Positions 34,729 through 46,970 of a DNA stretch of 64,000 nucleotides are shown one piece after another (position 1 is the stretch's first letter; each line of letters starts with the position of its first letter). This stretch comes from Rozella allomycis CSF55 (taxonomy: Eukaryota; Rozellomycota). Below the pieces are notes generated by a model, which did no database searches, was not told the origin of the DNA, and saw only the letters and a program-made list of their open reading frames with translations. The position numbers and the translations under genes are program-made. The DNA lies in NCBI GenBank assembly GCA_000442015.1, contig KE561161.1, positions 1 through 64,000 on the forward strand, in the 5' to 3' direction.

Positions 34729-36720
34729 ATGGATAAAGAGATTCAGACAGATAATAATTTACTCTTTCCAAGGAAGATGAAAGATTCAAAAGAAAAAATT
34801 GGTAATAACTTATAGTTAAAAGCTTAAGAGCAACTTAGACCTAGTTTCACTGATTTTGATAAAGTTGTTGATTTAGATGAATTCGAATACATAAATTTTG
34901 ATGACCCTTCAATTAAATTAGTAAAAAGCCAATAAAAAATATTTTAGGAAGTTATAAGATTGATATGTCAGTATCTTCAGGATGAAGGATATACAATCTC
35001 CAAAACAATAATTTGCGATGAAACCAATGTTAAGCTCAAAGAATATGACGACAAAGCGAATATTTTGCAAAAGCTCAAACGGTATATTGTTGAAGGAGAT
35101 TGGATTGAAGTGGAAAAGTGTATAGGGAAAATTGGGTTTGACCAAAAAGTTTTACTTTTCGAAATATATAAGCAGCAATACTTGGAATTAATAGAGTCAC
35201 GTGAAATCCAAAAAGTAGTCATATTTTAATTGATGCAAAGGCGTTTTCATTCTTGTTGAAAAAACTGAAACCATTTGAACACATTGACTCTACAGGAAAC
35301 ACATTTAAAGATTTATGTTATCTATTAACTGTTAAATCAATTCACGAAGTTCAATCCTTCCGCCATTGGGAAGGCGTTCAACAAGGCAGGTATCGAAGAT
35401 TATGCAATCTAAAAGAGAAAAATTGATCGAACAAATAAATTCTTCTTGCTTAGTCCCAAATGCCGAAAATGACGATTCCGCCGAATCGATTAATCTTCCA
35501 AAGCAGCGGTTAAAGAAATTACTCAATCAGGCGGCTTCATATCAATTCGCTCAAAGAATGCATCAAACAGAAGAGCCAAAACCTAAAATTTCTAGGTAGA
35601 TGTCGTATTTTTAAAATTAGCAGTCTTTTTGAAGATTATTGTCCGCGCCTTATTCCCAATGATTGCCACTCAATTTTAAAGGGCGAAAATCACCCTTTAA
35701 AATGTGTTTCATATTTGGGAAGTCATTCAGAGTATTTAGTTGCTGCTGGAACGTCTAAATTCTTATATTGCTGGGATTTAGGCACATCCTGTTTAATTTC
35801 TAAAGTTGACGCTCACGAATCCAAAATATGGGATGTTTGTTGCCACAAAGATTACATTTTTACTAGTTCTGCTGATTCCACCGTCAAAGTACAGCCTTCC
35901 CATTTCTTTAAACAGCTCTTTGATATTCGACAACGAAAAATTTCTCATCTTTCCACATTTTCTTTAGACAGCATCAATTCAGACATTTACACCTGTCATT
36001 ACCACGGTTTCAACGTATTTACATCAATTTAGAAAAATTGTAGAACATTCTTGCAAGTGGAGGATATGAAAAGAAAATAACATTATTCGATGTTAAAACA
36101 AATAGATTAATAAAACTGTTTGAAGGTCATGAAATGGCAATCACAAAATTGTCCTTCAATTTGGCGGGAAATTTAGTTCTGAGTGGCTCAAAGGATGGAA
36201 CTGTAAAAGTTTTTGATACAGTGTCGGGGCTATGTGTTAAAACAAGTAATGAATTGGCATTACATTTACAGTCGACTGTCATCTAGGAGAAGTTACATCT
36301 GTAAGGTTAGATAGTAATGGGATTCATATGCTTACATCTTCGAAAGATAATTCCACTCGATTATGGGATTTTCGAATGGTAAATATTCATTACTCGATTT
36401 TAAGAAAGCTTCGTCCTCTTGTCAAATACAAAGGACATCAAACGACCTCCAAAAATTTTGTCAGATCATCTTTTGGTAATTCTAAAACCATCGTAAGTGG
36501 ATCTGAGGTATGAATATTAATTAAACAATAGAAGGACGGCCACGTGTATATTTGGGATATGAATTCAGCTGAATTGCTTCAAAGGCTCCCTGGTCACACA
36601 GGTGTAGTTTATGACACCATTTGGTCTGACAAACAATCAAAATTGGTAAGTTGTGGGGAAGACGGTAATTTAATGTTATGGAAATTCAATCCTCGAACTA
36701 AAGACACTTTCTTTATTTAG
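34729..36720 (+). CDS. LisH/CTLH WD40-repeat protein
   Basis: About eleven exons with introns of 25-30 nt. After an acidic N-terminus, EVIRLICQYLQDEGYTISKTI is a LisH motif followed by a CTLH helical region (GDWIEVEKCIGKIG) and RLKKLLNQAASYQ, as in Smu1/WDR26-type proteins. At least six WD40 blades follow, for example SGSKDGTVKVFD, LTSSKDNSTRLWDF, SGSEDGHVYIWDM and VSCGEDGNLMLWKF. Such proteins scaffold spliceosome or ubiquitin-ligase complexes; the exact orthologue is not clear. The stop TAG (36718-36720) overlaps the 3' end of the convergent PYM gene. Confidence 0.8.
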
Positions 36721-37132
36721 CCTCCAATAAATTTATTTTGCGTAATACTTCATCCTTACTCTTTAATTTCGCCATTTGATCATTATTTAATATTGTACCA
36801 TTTGAAAGCTTTGTTTCAATGTCCTCAATTTGTCGGAGCTTTTTCTTCAAAGAACGTAGTCGTTTAGTGTCTTCCATACTCATACCACCCAATGAAACAA
36901 CAAGTTGATCAACTAAAGCATCATATTTCGGCTTATTTGATTCAACAACATGCTTCTCATGTTGAGAAATAGGTGTTTTGTCCATGGAATTCACTAGTGC
37001 ATTTTTTGGTGCTCTGCGTTGCGGTACTACATACTTGGGTCTATCCTCTAACGCTACATATCCTGTACGAACCTTATAAGATTTTCTCCATGTTCCATCT
37101 GGTCTTTGTGTACCCTGTACAGTTTCGGACAT
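36713..37132 (-). CDS. PYM1: PYM, partner of Y14 and Mago (exon-junction complex recycling)
   Basis: A single exon of 139 residues. The N-terminal TQRPDGTWRKSYKVRTGYVALEDRPKYV is the PYM Mago-Y14-binding motif, and the C-terminal basic helix (RLRSLKKKLRQIEDIETKLSNG) is the ribosome-binding end. PYM strips exon-junction complexes from spliced mRNA during translation, fitting an intron-rich genome. Its stop overlaps the WD40 gene's last codons on the other strand. Confidence 0.9.
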   Translation of the reverse strand: MSETVQGTQRPDGTWRKSYKVRTGYVALEDRPKYVVPQRRAPKNALVNSMDKTPISQHEKHVVESNKPKYDALVDQLVVSLGGMSMEDTKRLRSLKKKLRQIEDIETKLSNGTILNNDQMAKLKSKDEVLRKINLLEAK

Positions 37133-37174
37133 TTTTCAAATATATTCGTGAAAAAAATATTTATGAAAATGAAT

Positions 37175-38171
37175 TTATTGTTCCTGTGCATTCATTTCAG
37201 CATGATTTATAGATTTCGCGGTTGCCTTAGTAGCTTCAATTTTGTTTTTCTTTAAAACATCCTTTTCCGCCGATTTTGATGAGTTGGGATCTAAAGACGC
37301 AGCTTTCATGATACAGTTTGTATTATATGTAGTATAATATCCAACACAAACCATTTGAGTCATGTACAGAGTTTGAGAAACCTCATTACTAGAAGTTACA
37401 GCGATGATAATTCCAGATATGATAAAATNCGTTACAGCGATGATTATTCCAGATATGATAAAATACAATGCCGCGGTCATTGAACTTTGCAAAAACTTTT
37501 TCTGCATCTTTAACCACCTATTTCCTTTGTATTTGCGTAATTTGATGTACACNAGTTACAGCGATGATAATTCCAGATATGATAAAATACAATGCCGCGG
37601 TCATTGAGCTTTGCAAAAACTTCTTTTGCATCTTTAACCACCTATTTCCTTTGTATTTGCGTAATTTGATGTACACTAAAATATTAAAAACAACGATCCC
37701 AGTTTCAATAACTGCAAGCCCAGCAGAGTCATAGTTTGTACCTTCGTAATGTATCATGCAATCAGGTAATATCACTGAAGTTGCTGCATAACCAATAACC
37801 ATGGCTCCGTAGAATACATTAATGAATATGATTATAGATTTAACAGCCCTGCCACTTGTTGGATAAGCATATTTCATTAGTGCATACAATTTTACATATT
37901 GAAGTGCATAATATCCAATAAAAGCTAAATACCAAATTATCACACCGTTTAAATACTTGACACCGCCGCAGCCCATATCTATACCATTTAAGATGAGTAT
38001 TTTGATGGTAAAATGTACCAACACAAAAATCAAAACGCCTATTTGAGCCTTTCGTCCGGGAGATTTGTCTTTTTGAATATAGAGGAATGATTCAATAAGG
38101 AATTTTATAGTTAACACTAAATATAGAGGAGCCAAAGTACGCAAGCTATCATTAAAGGCAAGGCCAGCCAT
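37175..38171 (-). CDS. orphan multi-pass (about 7TM) membrane protein B
   Basis: An intronless membrane protein with about seven hydrophobic segments and a polar, Lys-rich C-terminus ending HAEMNAQEQ. The raw sequence is broken by two N joins (37429, 37553) that repeat one 123-bp tile. The tile encodes YIKLRKYKGNRWLKMQKKFL and the following membrane segment; allowing for it once gives roughly 290 residues. No receptor motif recognised; topology resembles proteins A and C of this window. Confidence 0.65.
37391..37676. repeat. tripled assembly tile around N 37429 and N 37553
   Basis: 37430-37552 and 37554-37676 are the same 123-bp sequence with a handful of SNPs; 37391-37428 is the beginning of a third copy. 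Each is separated by one N. This is an untrimmed contig overlap within the 7TM gene. Confidence 0.85.
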
Positions 38172-38297
38172 TTCAAAGTGAAATATATTTTCCGCATATA
38201 TAAATAAAGTGAGCAGCTTGGATGATCTACTTGACCTTCGGTTTTACGTCATTGTTGCGTCCATTAAAGGAAATTTCATTACAAGGTTTGACCATTA

Positions 38298-39622
38298 ATG
38301 AAATCGTTATTGTTTCTTACCCTTTTTAATTCCTTGGCTCAGAGTAGAATTTATTTCTCTGAAACATTTTCTGATAATGATGGATGGCAAAACCGTTGGA
38401 TTCAATCGACCAATGTAGATACTTATGGAAAATTCGAGAGGAAGTAATGTTATTTTAATACAGTTATCAAGCAATGGGCTTTTCCATGGTGATTATGAAG
38501 AGGCATATGGTTTAAGAACCTCTCAAGATGCAAAATTTTATGCGATAGCTTCTAAATTCAATCAAACCTTTGACAACAAGGACAAAGATCTTGTTGTTCA
38601 ATTTACTGTAAAGCATGAGCAAAACATTGATTGTGGTGGAGGTTACGCTAAGATTCTTTCATCTAAAGAAAATTTGTCAAAATTCAGCGGGGACACGACG
38701 TATTTCTTAATGTTTGGTAATGAACTCAATTGAATAAGAACAGGGCCGGATATTTGCGGAAGTTCTAGGAAAGTCCATGTGATAATAACGTACAAGGGAG
38801 AAAATAAGTTGATAAAACACGAAATAAATGCCCCTTCAGATGAATTAACTCATCAATACACCTTGGTTATTAAACCCAATCAAGTAAGAAGGTTTCTTTG
38901 CGATAATTGACTTTTAAAGTTTTGATTGATGGTGAAATCGTCCAAGAAGGGAATTTTCTGGAAAATTGGGATTTTCTCCCACCAAAGCAAATCCCAGATC
39001 CTGAAAAGAAGAAGCCATCGAATTGGGCGGACGAAAAAGAAATAATTGTAATTTGTTTTCATATATTTGAAAGGATCCTAATGACAAAAAGCCAGAAGGA
39101 TGGGACGATATACCACAAACAATTCAAGACGTGAATGCCGTTAAGCCGGAAGATTGGGATGAAGAATTAGATGTAATGAATTTCTTCTATATTGATTAGG
39201 GTGAATGGGAGCCACCTCAAATTCCGAACCCAGAATATAAAGGAGAATGGCAACCGCGACGAATCCCTAACCCTGATTACAAGGGTCCATGGGTTCAGCC
39301 AATGATTGATAATCCTGATTTTATTCCAGATGAGGAAATATATAGATTTAGTGACATGGGTGCTATTGGTTTGGATCTTTGGCAAGTCAAAAGCGGGTCC
39401 ATATTTGATAATTTTATCGTTACCGACAGTATTGAAGAGGCTCATGAATTCGGCAAAAACCACTGGGAAAAATACAAAAATGCCGAGAAAAAGGCTAAAG
39501 AGCAGCTAGATGAAGAAAATAGGAAAAAGCAAGCAGAATCGGCTCCTCAACAAGACGCATCTGAAGCAGAAGTCGGTGAAGAAATCGGCGAAGATATTAT
39601 TGATGAACATGAAGAACTTTAA
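38298..39622 (+). CDS. CALR: calreticulin
   Basis: Exons 38298-38443, 38472-38716, 38744-38883, 38910-39047, 39074-39172 and 39200-39622 encode 396 residues. A signal peptide (MKSLLFLTLFNSLAQ) precedes the lectin domain with VVQFTVKHEQNIDCGGGY; the P-arm repeats include NPEYKGEWQPRRIPNPDYKG; then LGLDLWQVKSGSIFDNF. The acidic tail ends HEEL, an ER-retrieval variant of HDEL. It is the soluble ER chaperone for monoglucosylated glycoproteins. The third intron (38884-38909) must end TTG rather than AG to keep the family alignment; the others are 26-28 nt and canonical. Confidence 0.96.
38884..38909 (+). other. GT...TG intron in calreticulin
   Basis: A 26-nt intron reads GTAAGAAGG...GATAATTG and is followed by ACTTTTAAAG. 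Using the next AG (38919) puts a stop codon directly after the junction. Removing 26 nt gives HQYTLVIKPNQTFKVLIDG, which aligns to animal calreticulin with no gap. Confidence 0.78.
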
Positions 39623-39709
39623 TAAATATTTTTTTAGCTTTAATGAAAAACTCGTTGTAAATATGACTTGCTTAATTGAGCAAGAGGCTTGTTAAATTTT
39701 GTATTTGTA

Positions 39710-40324
39710 ATGACGAGACTTTTATTTCGATGCTCTAGCATATTATTTAAAAACCCTGTTGTATTCTTTGGTAAATACAATTTGTTGTTCAGACCTAGAT
39801 GTTGCCGCAAATCAGCAACCTATTGGGAGGATCAAGTTTGAGCTATTTAAAGATGTGGTCCCTAAAACCGCTGAAAATTTCAGAGCTCTGTGTACAGGAG
39901 AAAAAGGTAAACGGCGTTATTGCTGCATATAGGTTTCGGCTATAAATCAAGTACATTTCACCGAGTGATTAAGAATTTCATGTGCCAAGGAGGCGACTTT
40001 ACAAACCACAATGGCACTGGAGGAAAGAGTATTTATGGTGTGAAATTTGAAGACGAGAATTTTAAATTGAAGCACAGTGCCCCTGGAATACTTTCAATGG
40101 CCAATGCTGGTCCCAATACGAACGGATCCCAATTCTTTATTTGTACTGTGCCTTGTCCATGGTTAGACGGAAGACATGTGGTGTTTGGAAAAGTAGTTGA
40201 AGGAATGGACGTTGTAAAGAAGATTGAAAGCTACAGTTTGAATTCATCTGGCGCCACTTCGCAAAAAATAATGATTGAAGATTGTGGAGAGGTTAAAGAA
40301 GAATCATCAACCGAGAGTGCTTAA
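39710..40324 (+). CDS. mitochondrial cyclophilin (peptidyl-prolyl isomerase)
   Basis: Exons 39710-39770, 39793-39906 and 39933-40324 with introns of 22 and 26 nt encode 188 residues. A basic, Ser/Arg-containing N-terminus ([15 protein letters not shown]) looks like a mitochondrial presequence, as in CypD/Cpr3. The fold is complete: [64 protein letters not shown] and catalytic W in [15 protein letters not shown]. The C-terminus carries an extra Ser/Glu tail. Confidence 0.93.
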
Positions 40325-40486
40325 TGAAATATACATTGTTTAATAAATTACAATTTGCCTGGGAAAAATTATTAATATTTGTTAATTAAATATAGTTTGT
40401 TTTATAACTAACGTATTAATTAATAATGATCATTGAATAGCTGCATTGTTTTCATTAAAAGCGGTCGAATTTCATTCAATTCGTGT

Positions 40487-41022
40487 CTAGTGATATTCGC
40501 TAACAGCAAAATTATGAATTGTATTAATTACTATAATTTCCTTGTTGGCGTGTAAATCTTGAAAACCTTTTAAAGTTTTTCTTTGTCGCACTTCTCGTAT
40601 CGCTTGAACCAACCGCTTCACAATTTCAACCGAGGGAATAGTGTCTGCACAAGTCTCTAGAAGCAATCTAGATATTTCAAAAAAGTGTTGATGTAAATTT
40701 GTATATTCTTCGGTGTTCTTTTCATTGTCCAGAATTCGCTGAAGATATTCTTGCAAAACGAGTTGAAAAAGTGAGTACCTATAGTTAAAAACTCTGGGGT
40801 GACTATATTTGCTTTCAAGGCTCGTTTCAGTTCAAGAGCAAACCAGAGTGGCACTTTGACGATGGTGTTTGCGGTAAAGGGGCCCAAAGTGACCTATTTT
40901 GGCATTAATTGTTTGGCTACTGAAAATAATTTTTTTCTTGGCGCGTTGAATAGCGGGAATATTGATATCATTTCATCCTTGGCAAAGAATTCCAGTTCTG
41001 GCGGCGAAAAAGTAGACGCCAT
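40487..41022 (-). CDS. PSF2: GINS complex subunit Psf2
   Basis: Exons 41022-40921, 40893-40779 and 40749-40487 with introns of 27 and 29 nt encode 159 residues. FSPPELEFFAKDEMISIFP, VTLGPFTANTIVKVPLWFALELK across the first junction and SRLLLETCADTIP are Psf2 signatures. GINS joins Cdc45 and MCM2-7 as the replicative helicase. Its start is 38 bp from that of FANCI, so the two genome-maintenance genes share an upstream region. Confidence 0.93.
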
Positions 41023-41060
41023 TTTTCCTGCGCCACTAGGGAAAGATTTAGTTTAAAGTG

Positions 41061-44000
41061 ATGGAGGATATGCAGGAATTGGAGGAGTTGTATAAGAGGC
41101 GTGATTTTGAAACTATAGAGATGAGGCTGTCAAAGGAATCGGTAATTGTTGTATTAAAATATGAGAAGATTTGGAAGCAGGTTTTAGAAAAGATATTGAA
41201 TAATCTTGATTATTCTTTGCTCCGAATAGTTCTGTATGGTAAAATTTGTACGAGGCCTTGATGCAGGATGTTCAACACATACACCTTTGGGCAAGAGCAG
41301 ACGTAATTCCTTGTTTGTCCAATTATTTTCCAAAAGATTCAAGCAGGTTGTATTGAATTCCGAATTGTGTAGTTTCCTATCTTTGCAATTGGAGGGTGTA
41401 AGTGAAGAGATTATAGAAACTGCTACTGATAGTTTTCTGGAGCTGTGTAGAACATTCAAGGAAAAGGATGCACTTTATTTAGACTTGATGCCTGTTGTAT
41501 TTTCGCAGGCGATGAAGTTTAAGACATTGAAGAGTCCGATTGATGAAAGCGAAAGGATTGGTGGGAATGAGTACAAGGAGAAGATTATAGAGATGATGAT
41601 TGATAATAAATGGGATGCGACTATCTCTGTCTATCTTGCAATGTTGATGAAGGATGTGCAAATATCTAATAGTTTGACTCGAAGATTGATTAATGAGCTT
41701 TTAAAGTAAAGTTGCAATTTGAAAAGGAAAGATCGTTTAGCGCGTTGAGTTTGGAAGAGTTGCCACCGTTGGTGTATCAAATGTTAATTTTAGCTAAGGG
41801 AAACAGGGCGATAGTTTTCCATCATTTATCGCAATATTTTAATAGTTTGAATGCTGTTATAGAGGAAGAGTAAGAGTAACATTGAAAGAGAAAGTAGACC
41901 GTTGATTAATGAAGAATTGTTGGAGCAGATCCAGAGTACCCTTGTAGAGCACGTGTCATTTGGAATTAAGCAAAACCAAGTGAGAGATTAGTATTGAATT
42001 AAAAGGATTTGGGGAATGAATTTTTAAAGTATGTAAAGCAAGACAAGACGAGAAACTTTAATGCGTTTAATGTGGCGATATTGTTGTCGATAGCAAAGAT
42101 TCCTCAGTTTGAAGATCAAGTAAGAAGAATTGCGTTGTTTGAAAGGTGAATGAATTGTGTAGAACGTCAGTGTTGACGATTATTAAAGACAATCAAATGG
42201 TGATTCAAAGCAGAATAATGATGAATGAAGAATCGCAGCTATTTTATGTGAACGTTGAAGAGTTGTTTGAGACTGCCGTGCGATATTCGACTGGTGGAGC
42301 TTCATCGTTGATTAATTTAGCATTTTCGCTTTTAGATTCAAATTTTTCAATCTTTAAGAATATTGATAAACCCCTGGAATGGAAATTGAATGAATTTTCA
42401 ATTAATGAAAAAAGTAGCCAACTTGGCGTTTCAATTTTATTTTTTTGTTTTAATGAACATGAATTTATTAGATTAGAAATTTTAAATCAAATTTTTATTA
42501 AAATTTCATGTAAAAATAATGTTTCATTTTATGCAATTGAATTATTTAAAAGATTAATCTCATCTTGCCCAACCGAGATGCTGGAATTCACAAAAATAGT
42601 AAAATTTTATTTTTTTTCAAGATTTGTAGATTGAAGATTTTATTTTCAAAAAGATTAAAAATTTATCATTTTGCATGATTGAAACTTTTTTTTCATGTTT
42701 AGATCCACTGATCTGTTTAGATTGTGAATTTCATGCGAATCTATTGGAATTTTCTAAAAAGATTTCCAGATCTAAAATTTTAATGGAAAGAAAAGTTTTG
42801 CTTTATTTAACATTTTCACTTTTTAGATCTTCATTAAATTCATCTTTTCAAAATTCAGAATCTTTTCGTGAATCTTTTTCAGTTGAATGTGCTGAAATTC
42901 TTTCAATCTTTTTGTATTCAAATTATGACTTTGAAGAGAAATTGTTGAATTTGATTTCTTCAAACCCACAACGCCCAAATTTGAATTTGAATTATTTTGA
43001 AATTCATTTAAAACAAAAATTTGATTCTCTCGTTCGCTTCTCTGAAAACAAATGCAAAATTGTTTGGGACAAAATCATCGATGCAAACAACCACAACATG
43101 AACATTTTGGAACCATTAGGGTTGCTTTTATTAGTTTACAGCAAAGTTCAACCAGACAAGAATTATTACAAGATTAATTTATTCGTTACTGAAATTGCAA
43201 ATATTCAATTAGAGAATATTGTTGGCCCTGAATTAAACTTTGATTCTAACAGTGACCAGGGTAAACGGAATCTTTTAATTCTTTGCTCGTTAATTCCCTT
43301 AATGGAAGCTTCTGCAGAATATTTAATAGAAAATGAAAATTCTTCAATCAAATTGTTGGAAAAGATTATCATCTTCAACGCCCTTTTAAAAGATAAACTG
43401 GCGAGCAAAAAGGCTTCTCCACTAACTTGCATTTTAAGCACAGAATTTCTCTTTAGTTTGTTAAATATTGAAATAAATAATGACCAAGTTGATAAATTAA
43501 TTTTATCGCATTTGTTGAATAGAATTCAAAGTTTAGATAAAGAATCATTGACCAGGGTCATTCATCTAGCAATGTCCAAACTAGAAAGAGAAAATTCAAA
43601 ACAAGTTATTCACTTGTTGTGTGAAATATTATCTTGTTCATGTAAACAATTACACGTGTACCACGATGAGCTTGAAAGATTGAAAGATGTGCAAATTGAA
43701 GAATTCATAACAAATAAAAGTTGTAAATTTCTGGAATTGGGATACGAAAAGGAAGTTTTTCTTTTGTTGTCAATTCCAGTCAATTTTAGTTCAAAATTTT
43801 TAAAAGGATTATTAAGAATGGAAATTAGTGATATTCCACTCGCAAAATTAATTTTAAAGAAAATTTTGAAACAGAAACACTCAGTGCTGGTGGCTGTTTG
43901 TAGAGACTTTATGGCAGAGTTGGGCCAACACGATGCTGATGCTGAAATTCCAGAAGAGAAAACATTTTCAATTGTAACTTTTAAAAATGTTCAATTCTTG

Positions 44001-44682
44001 GCTTCAATTACAATTGATTACATTAACGAACAATTAGATTTGCTGAATTGGATTCTAGAGACTTGCACGAGTAAATTTAATCTTGTTTGAACATAAAGTG
44101 GAGTACAAGGAAGATGAACAAGTTTTAGAAAATTTATTTGAAATTGTTCACAACGATTTCAACAGACTAGCCAGCGGGTTGAGTGAATTATCTTGCACGC
44201 TATTCAACGATCTTCAAACAGACCAACTAATTTCTTCAATAACAGAATTCTACAAATCTTTAACAAACATCACAGTAATTCATCTCTTCAATTAATAAGC
44301 TGAAACACCACATCAAACAGAAACGAGCATTTGAGTCTTTCAAGAAAACAATTCATTTAATTTCAGAAAAATTATCTCCATTTGTTTACGATTTAATTCC
44401 ATTCGTGCAGAATGCTAAAAGAGCAAAAAAGAAGAAAAATGATCTGGAAAAAGTATTGGAAATTTACTAATCTAAAAATAGAAACAAGGGAAAGATTTGA
44501 AAATTATTCCTGCAATGGTTTATTCAATGGAACAGTTTGAAAGATTTTTATTGAAATTGGCTGAAAAGAATCAAGATCTGTTGGCTGGGGTTAGAAAGAG
44601 TACTGCAAGGGATTTCAAATTAACTCTACAAGGAATGGAGCCCCAAAAGAGGGTGAGAAAGGAAGGTGACGAACGAAGGTGA
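41061..44682 (+). CDS. FANCI: Fanconi anaemia protein FANCI
   Basis: Ten exons joined by nine introns of 25-29 nt give 1126 residues in frame. Matches to FANCI include LEELPPLVYQMLILAKG, HVSFGIKQNQDLGNEFLKYV, FNVAILLSIAKIPQFEDQ and the C-terminal KIIPAMVYSMEQFERFLLKL...TARDFK, then a basic tail. It is slightly shorter than human FANCI (1328). FANCI-FANCD2 is monoubiquitinated and clamps DNA at interstrand cross-links. FANCM/Mph1 is in the same window. In my alignment by eye the region of the modified lysine reads KVLLYLTFSLFRSSL, so the lysine position appears to be Arg; this needs a proper alignment. Confidence 0.92.
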
Positions 44683-44738
44683 AAGATTAAATAAAAAGGA
44701 TTAAAAAATATTAAGATTAAATGACTAAATATTCTCTT

Positions 44739-46290
44739 TTATTGGGATTGTAAGGGTGGAAGGGAATAATGATTCTTGTAAAATAAACCACACGAATTAC
44801 AAAGCGTCTTTCATCAATTTCAATTTCTTTTACCTTTTCACCATAAGGCCCAAATCTCAACAACGGCGTCTGCTCCAACGTACACAAACAATGCTTACAT
44901 CTCCAATTAACATCAAAATACGCTAAATGCATCAAACATATTAATTATTACCAGATTTAAATGGAATAAGATTACGAATATCACCGCGTTGAACGTACGG
45001 GCGTCTCTTGGCTGGATCTACTGAATACGTGCTCTCCTTTGATCTCAATTCTAGCAAATTCTCAAAAACCTTCTTGGGAAACGTTCTATTCGTCTTTGGT
45101 GGATCTCTCAACGCCCACAATTCAACCCGCCTTCCTCTATTCAACCGCCTCTTCCTTCTAGCATCCCTTTCTCTACTCTGCTCCAGCTTTTCCAAATCCT
45201 GGTCTGTTATCTCCATCAAAGAGGGCGAAAACAAATCTTGGATATCTTCATCCCTCAACGCATGATTCACAGGCAATAGAAATGCATCCTTCAACTCTAC
45301 ATCATCAACAGTCGCATTCTCTATATCAAAATTATATCCCGCTATCAACAAACTCTTCGTATGCCAGTATATTTGCTCTCTAATAGAATGCGCAATCGCT
45401 GTTGTAAACTCTCCATTCAGCCCCAATTCAGCCGACAAAATCAACGCAAATTCTTCAGGGTCAGTGGCTGGGTTGTAGTGATTAATGTCCCACTCAAATT
45501 GGTCAATTAAACTGACAGTCCCAATAGTTATATCCAGCTTTATTATTATTCGCAACTCATTCACACTCTCATGGTCAGGCTTCAAATAGTTGCTGAAATC
45601 CACAATCTGCTCTCTAATCGATTTGGATATCGGCGGCGAAAACAAACTGGTTGGTAAATCAAAATCTTGGCATATTATTTCGGCAAATACTTCAGGAGTT
45701 ACATTCTTCTCTTGAAGATGCCATGTAAATGTATCCCTATACTTTATTCCTTCAAACTCCAAATCTATCCTAATCGGTACTAGAATATCATGCGAATCCG
45801 ACGGAACATGCGAATAAACGATAGGCTTTTTGTAATCCCATCCAAATTCACTTCTCTGTCGCGAAAACTCTTGATGACTATCAGTCACTCTCTTTTTATT
45901 CCGCGCCAACTCTGTAAATTGTTCTTGGATTCTCTTTTTCTGTTCTTCACTCAATTTCAAATATTCCTTTTCTTTTTCAGTTAGTCCATCAGTCGAAACT
46001 ACATCCGCCTTAATTACCGGCATGCATCTTATATCTTCTACTTCTATTTGCACAGTCTTCATTCCTTCCAGCTTTGGCAATATATCTTGCGCTCTAAGAA
46101 AAATAGAATTCACAGGAAGCACTTGGTTATTCTGCAAAACTAATTCCTGTTCTTCGTTGGACGGCGTCTTGGAATACAACATACTGTATTTATTCAAAAA
46201 TGTCCCCTGATCACTTTGAAATAGTGCAGCAACTTCTGAAGCCAAGACATACTCGCTATCGTGGAAAATAAATCTCTTGATTCGCACCAT
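44739..46290 (-). CDS. SNF5: SWI/SNF core subunit Snf5/SMARCB1 with C-terminal GATA-like finger
   Basis: Exons 46290-44952, 44922-44834 and 44807-44739 with introns of 29 and 26 nt encode about 498 residues. Two SNF5 repeats are clear: ILVPIRIDLEFEGIKYRDTFTWHL...SIREQI and LRIIIKLDITIGTVSLIDQFEWDI...SIREQIYWH. The C-terminus supplies WRCKHCLCT then GEKTLCNSCGLFYKN, a GATA-type CX2C...CX2C finger typical of fungal orthologues and absent from the animal protein. The start is the first ATG; it is divergent from the Cdc4 gene with 52 bp between. Confidence 0.93.
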
Positions 46291-46342
46291 GAAATTTGCC
46301 AAACTGGACTAGGAAAATTCAGCCAGGGTCTCCGTATTTGTA

Positions 46343-46875
46343 ATGGTAATAACACAACCAGCTCTATATTTAGCCATTAGCAGAAGAACAAGTGAGTGAC
46401 TATAAAGAAGCCTTTTGTTTATTTGATCGTTCTGGACAAGGTCACATTGAAGCTCATCAACTTGGCGATCTTTTGAGATCACTCGGATACAACCCCACTC
46501 AAGCTCAAGTCAAGGAAATGATAAACAAAATTAATAATCAACCACTATCCTTTGACAGCTTTCTACGATTTGTAGAAGGAGATTTGCAAACCTTTCAGTT
46601 TCCTAATCCAACCCTAGAAGAATTGGTTCAAGGTAAACTTATTTTAAAACATATATAGGATTTCAAGTTTTTGACAAGGAAGGGAATGGTTTTATTTCAG
46701 TTGGCGAATTAAGATACGGTAATTAGAATCAAGCCAAATATATTTAGTGCTAACTTCATTGGGTGAAAAATTAACTGATGAAGAAGTGGATGAAATCCTT
46801 AAACAAACAGACGTTGTTGGGAAAGAAGGTTTTGTTCAATATGAGGAGTTTATAAAGAAGATATTAAATGGATAA
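46343..46875 (+). CDS. CDC4: essential myosin light chain, Cdc4 type
   Basis: Exons 46343-46345 (the ATG alone), 46374-46632, 46659-46718 and 46748-46875 with introns of 28, 26 and 29 nt encode 149 residues. Four EF-hand-like modules are present, mostly with degenerate calcium loops: SDYKEAFCLFDRSGQGHIE, then [29 protein letters not shown]. [28 protein letters not shown] is nearly identical to fission-yeast Cdc4. It binds type II myosin IQ motifs in the cytokinetic ring. Confidence 0.93.
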
Positions 46876-46970
46876 ATAAATCGAAAATTCTATTTAATTG
46901 ATTTTAAAAATAAAATATAGACAACAGTTACTGCAATCATAGACTGTTCATTGTGCAGGGGTTGAAAGAA

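Noticed and set aside
40799-41056. Open frame on + strand between Psf2 and FANCI
   Set aside because: It is antisense to the first two exons of Psf2, whose protein matches the family exactly.
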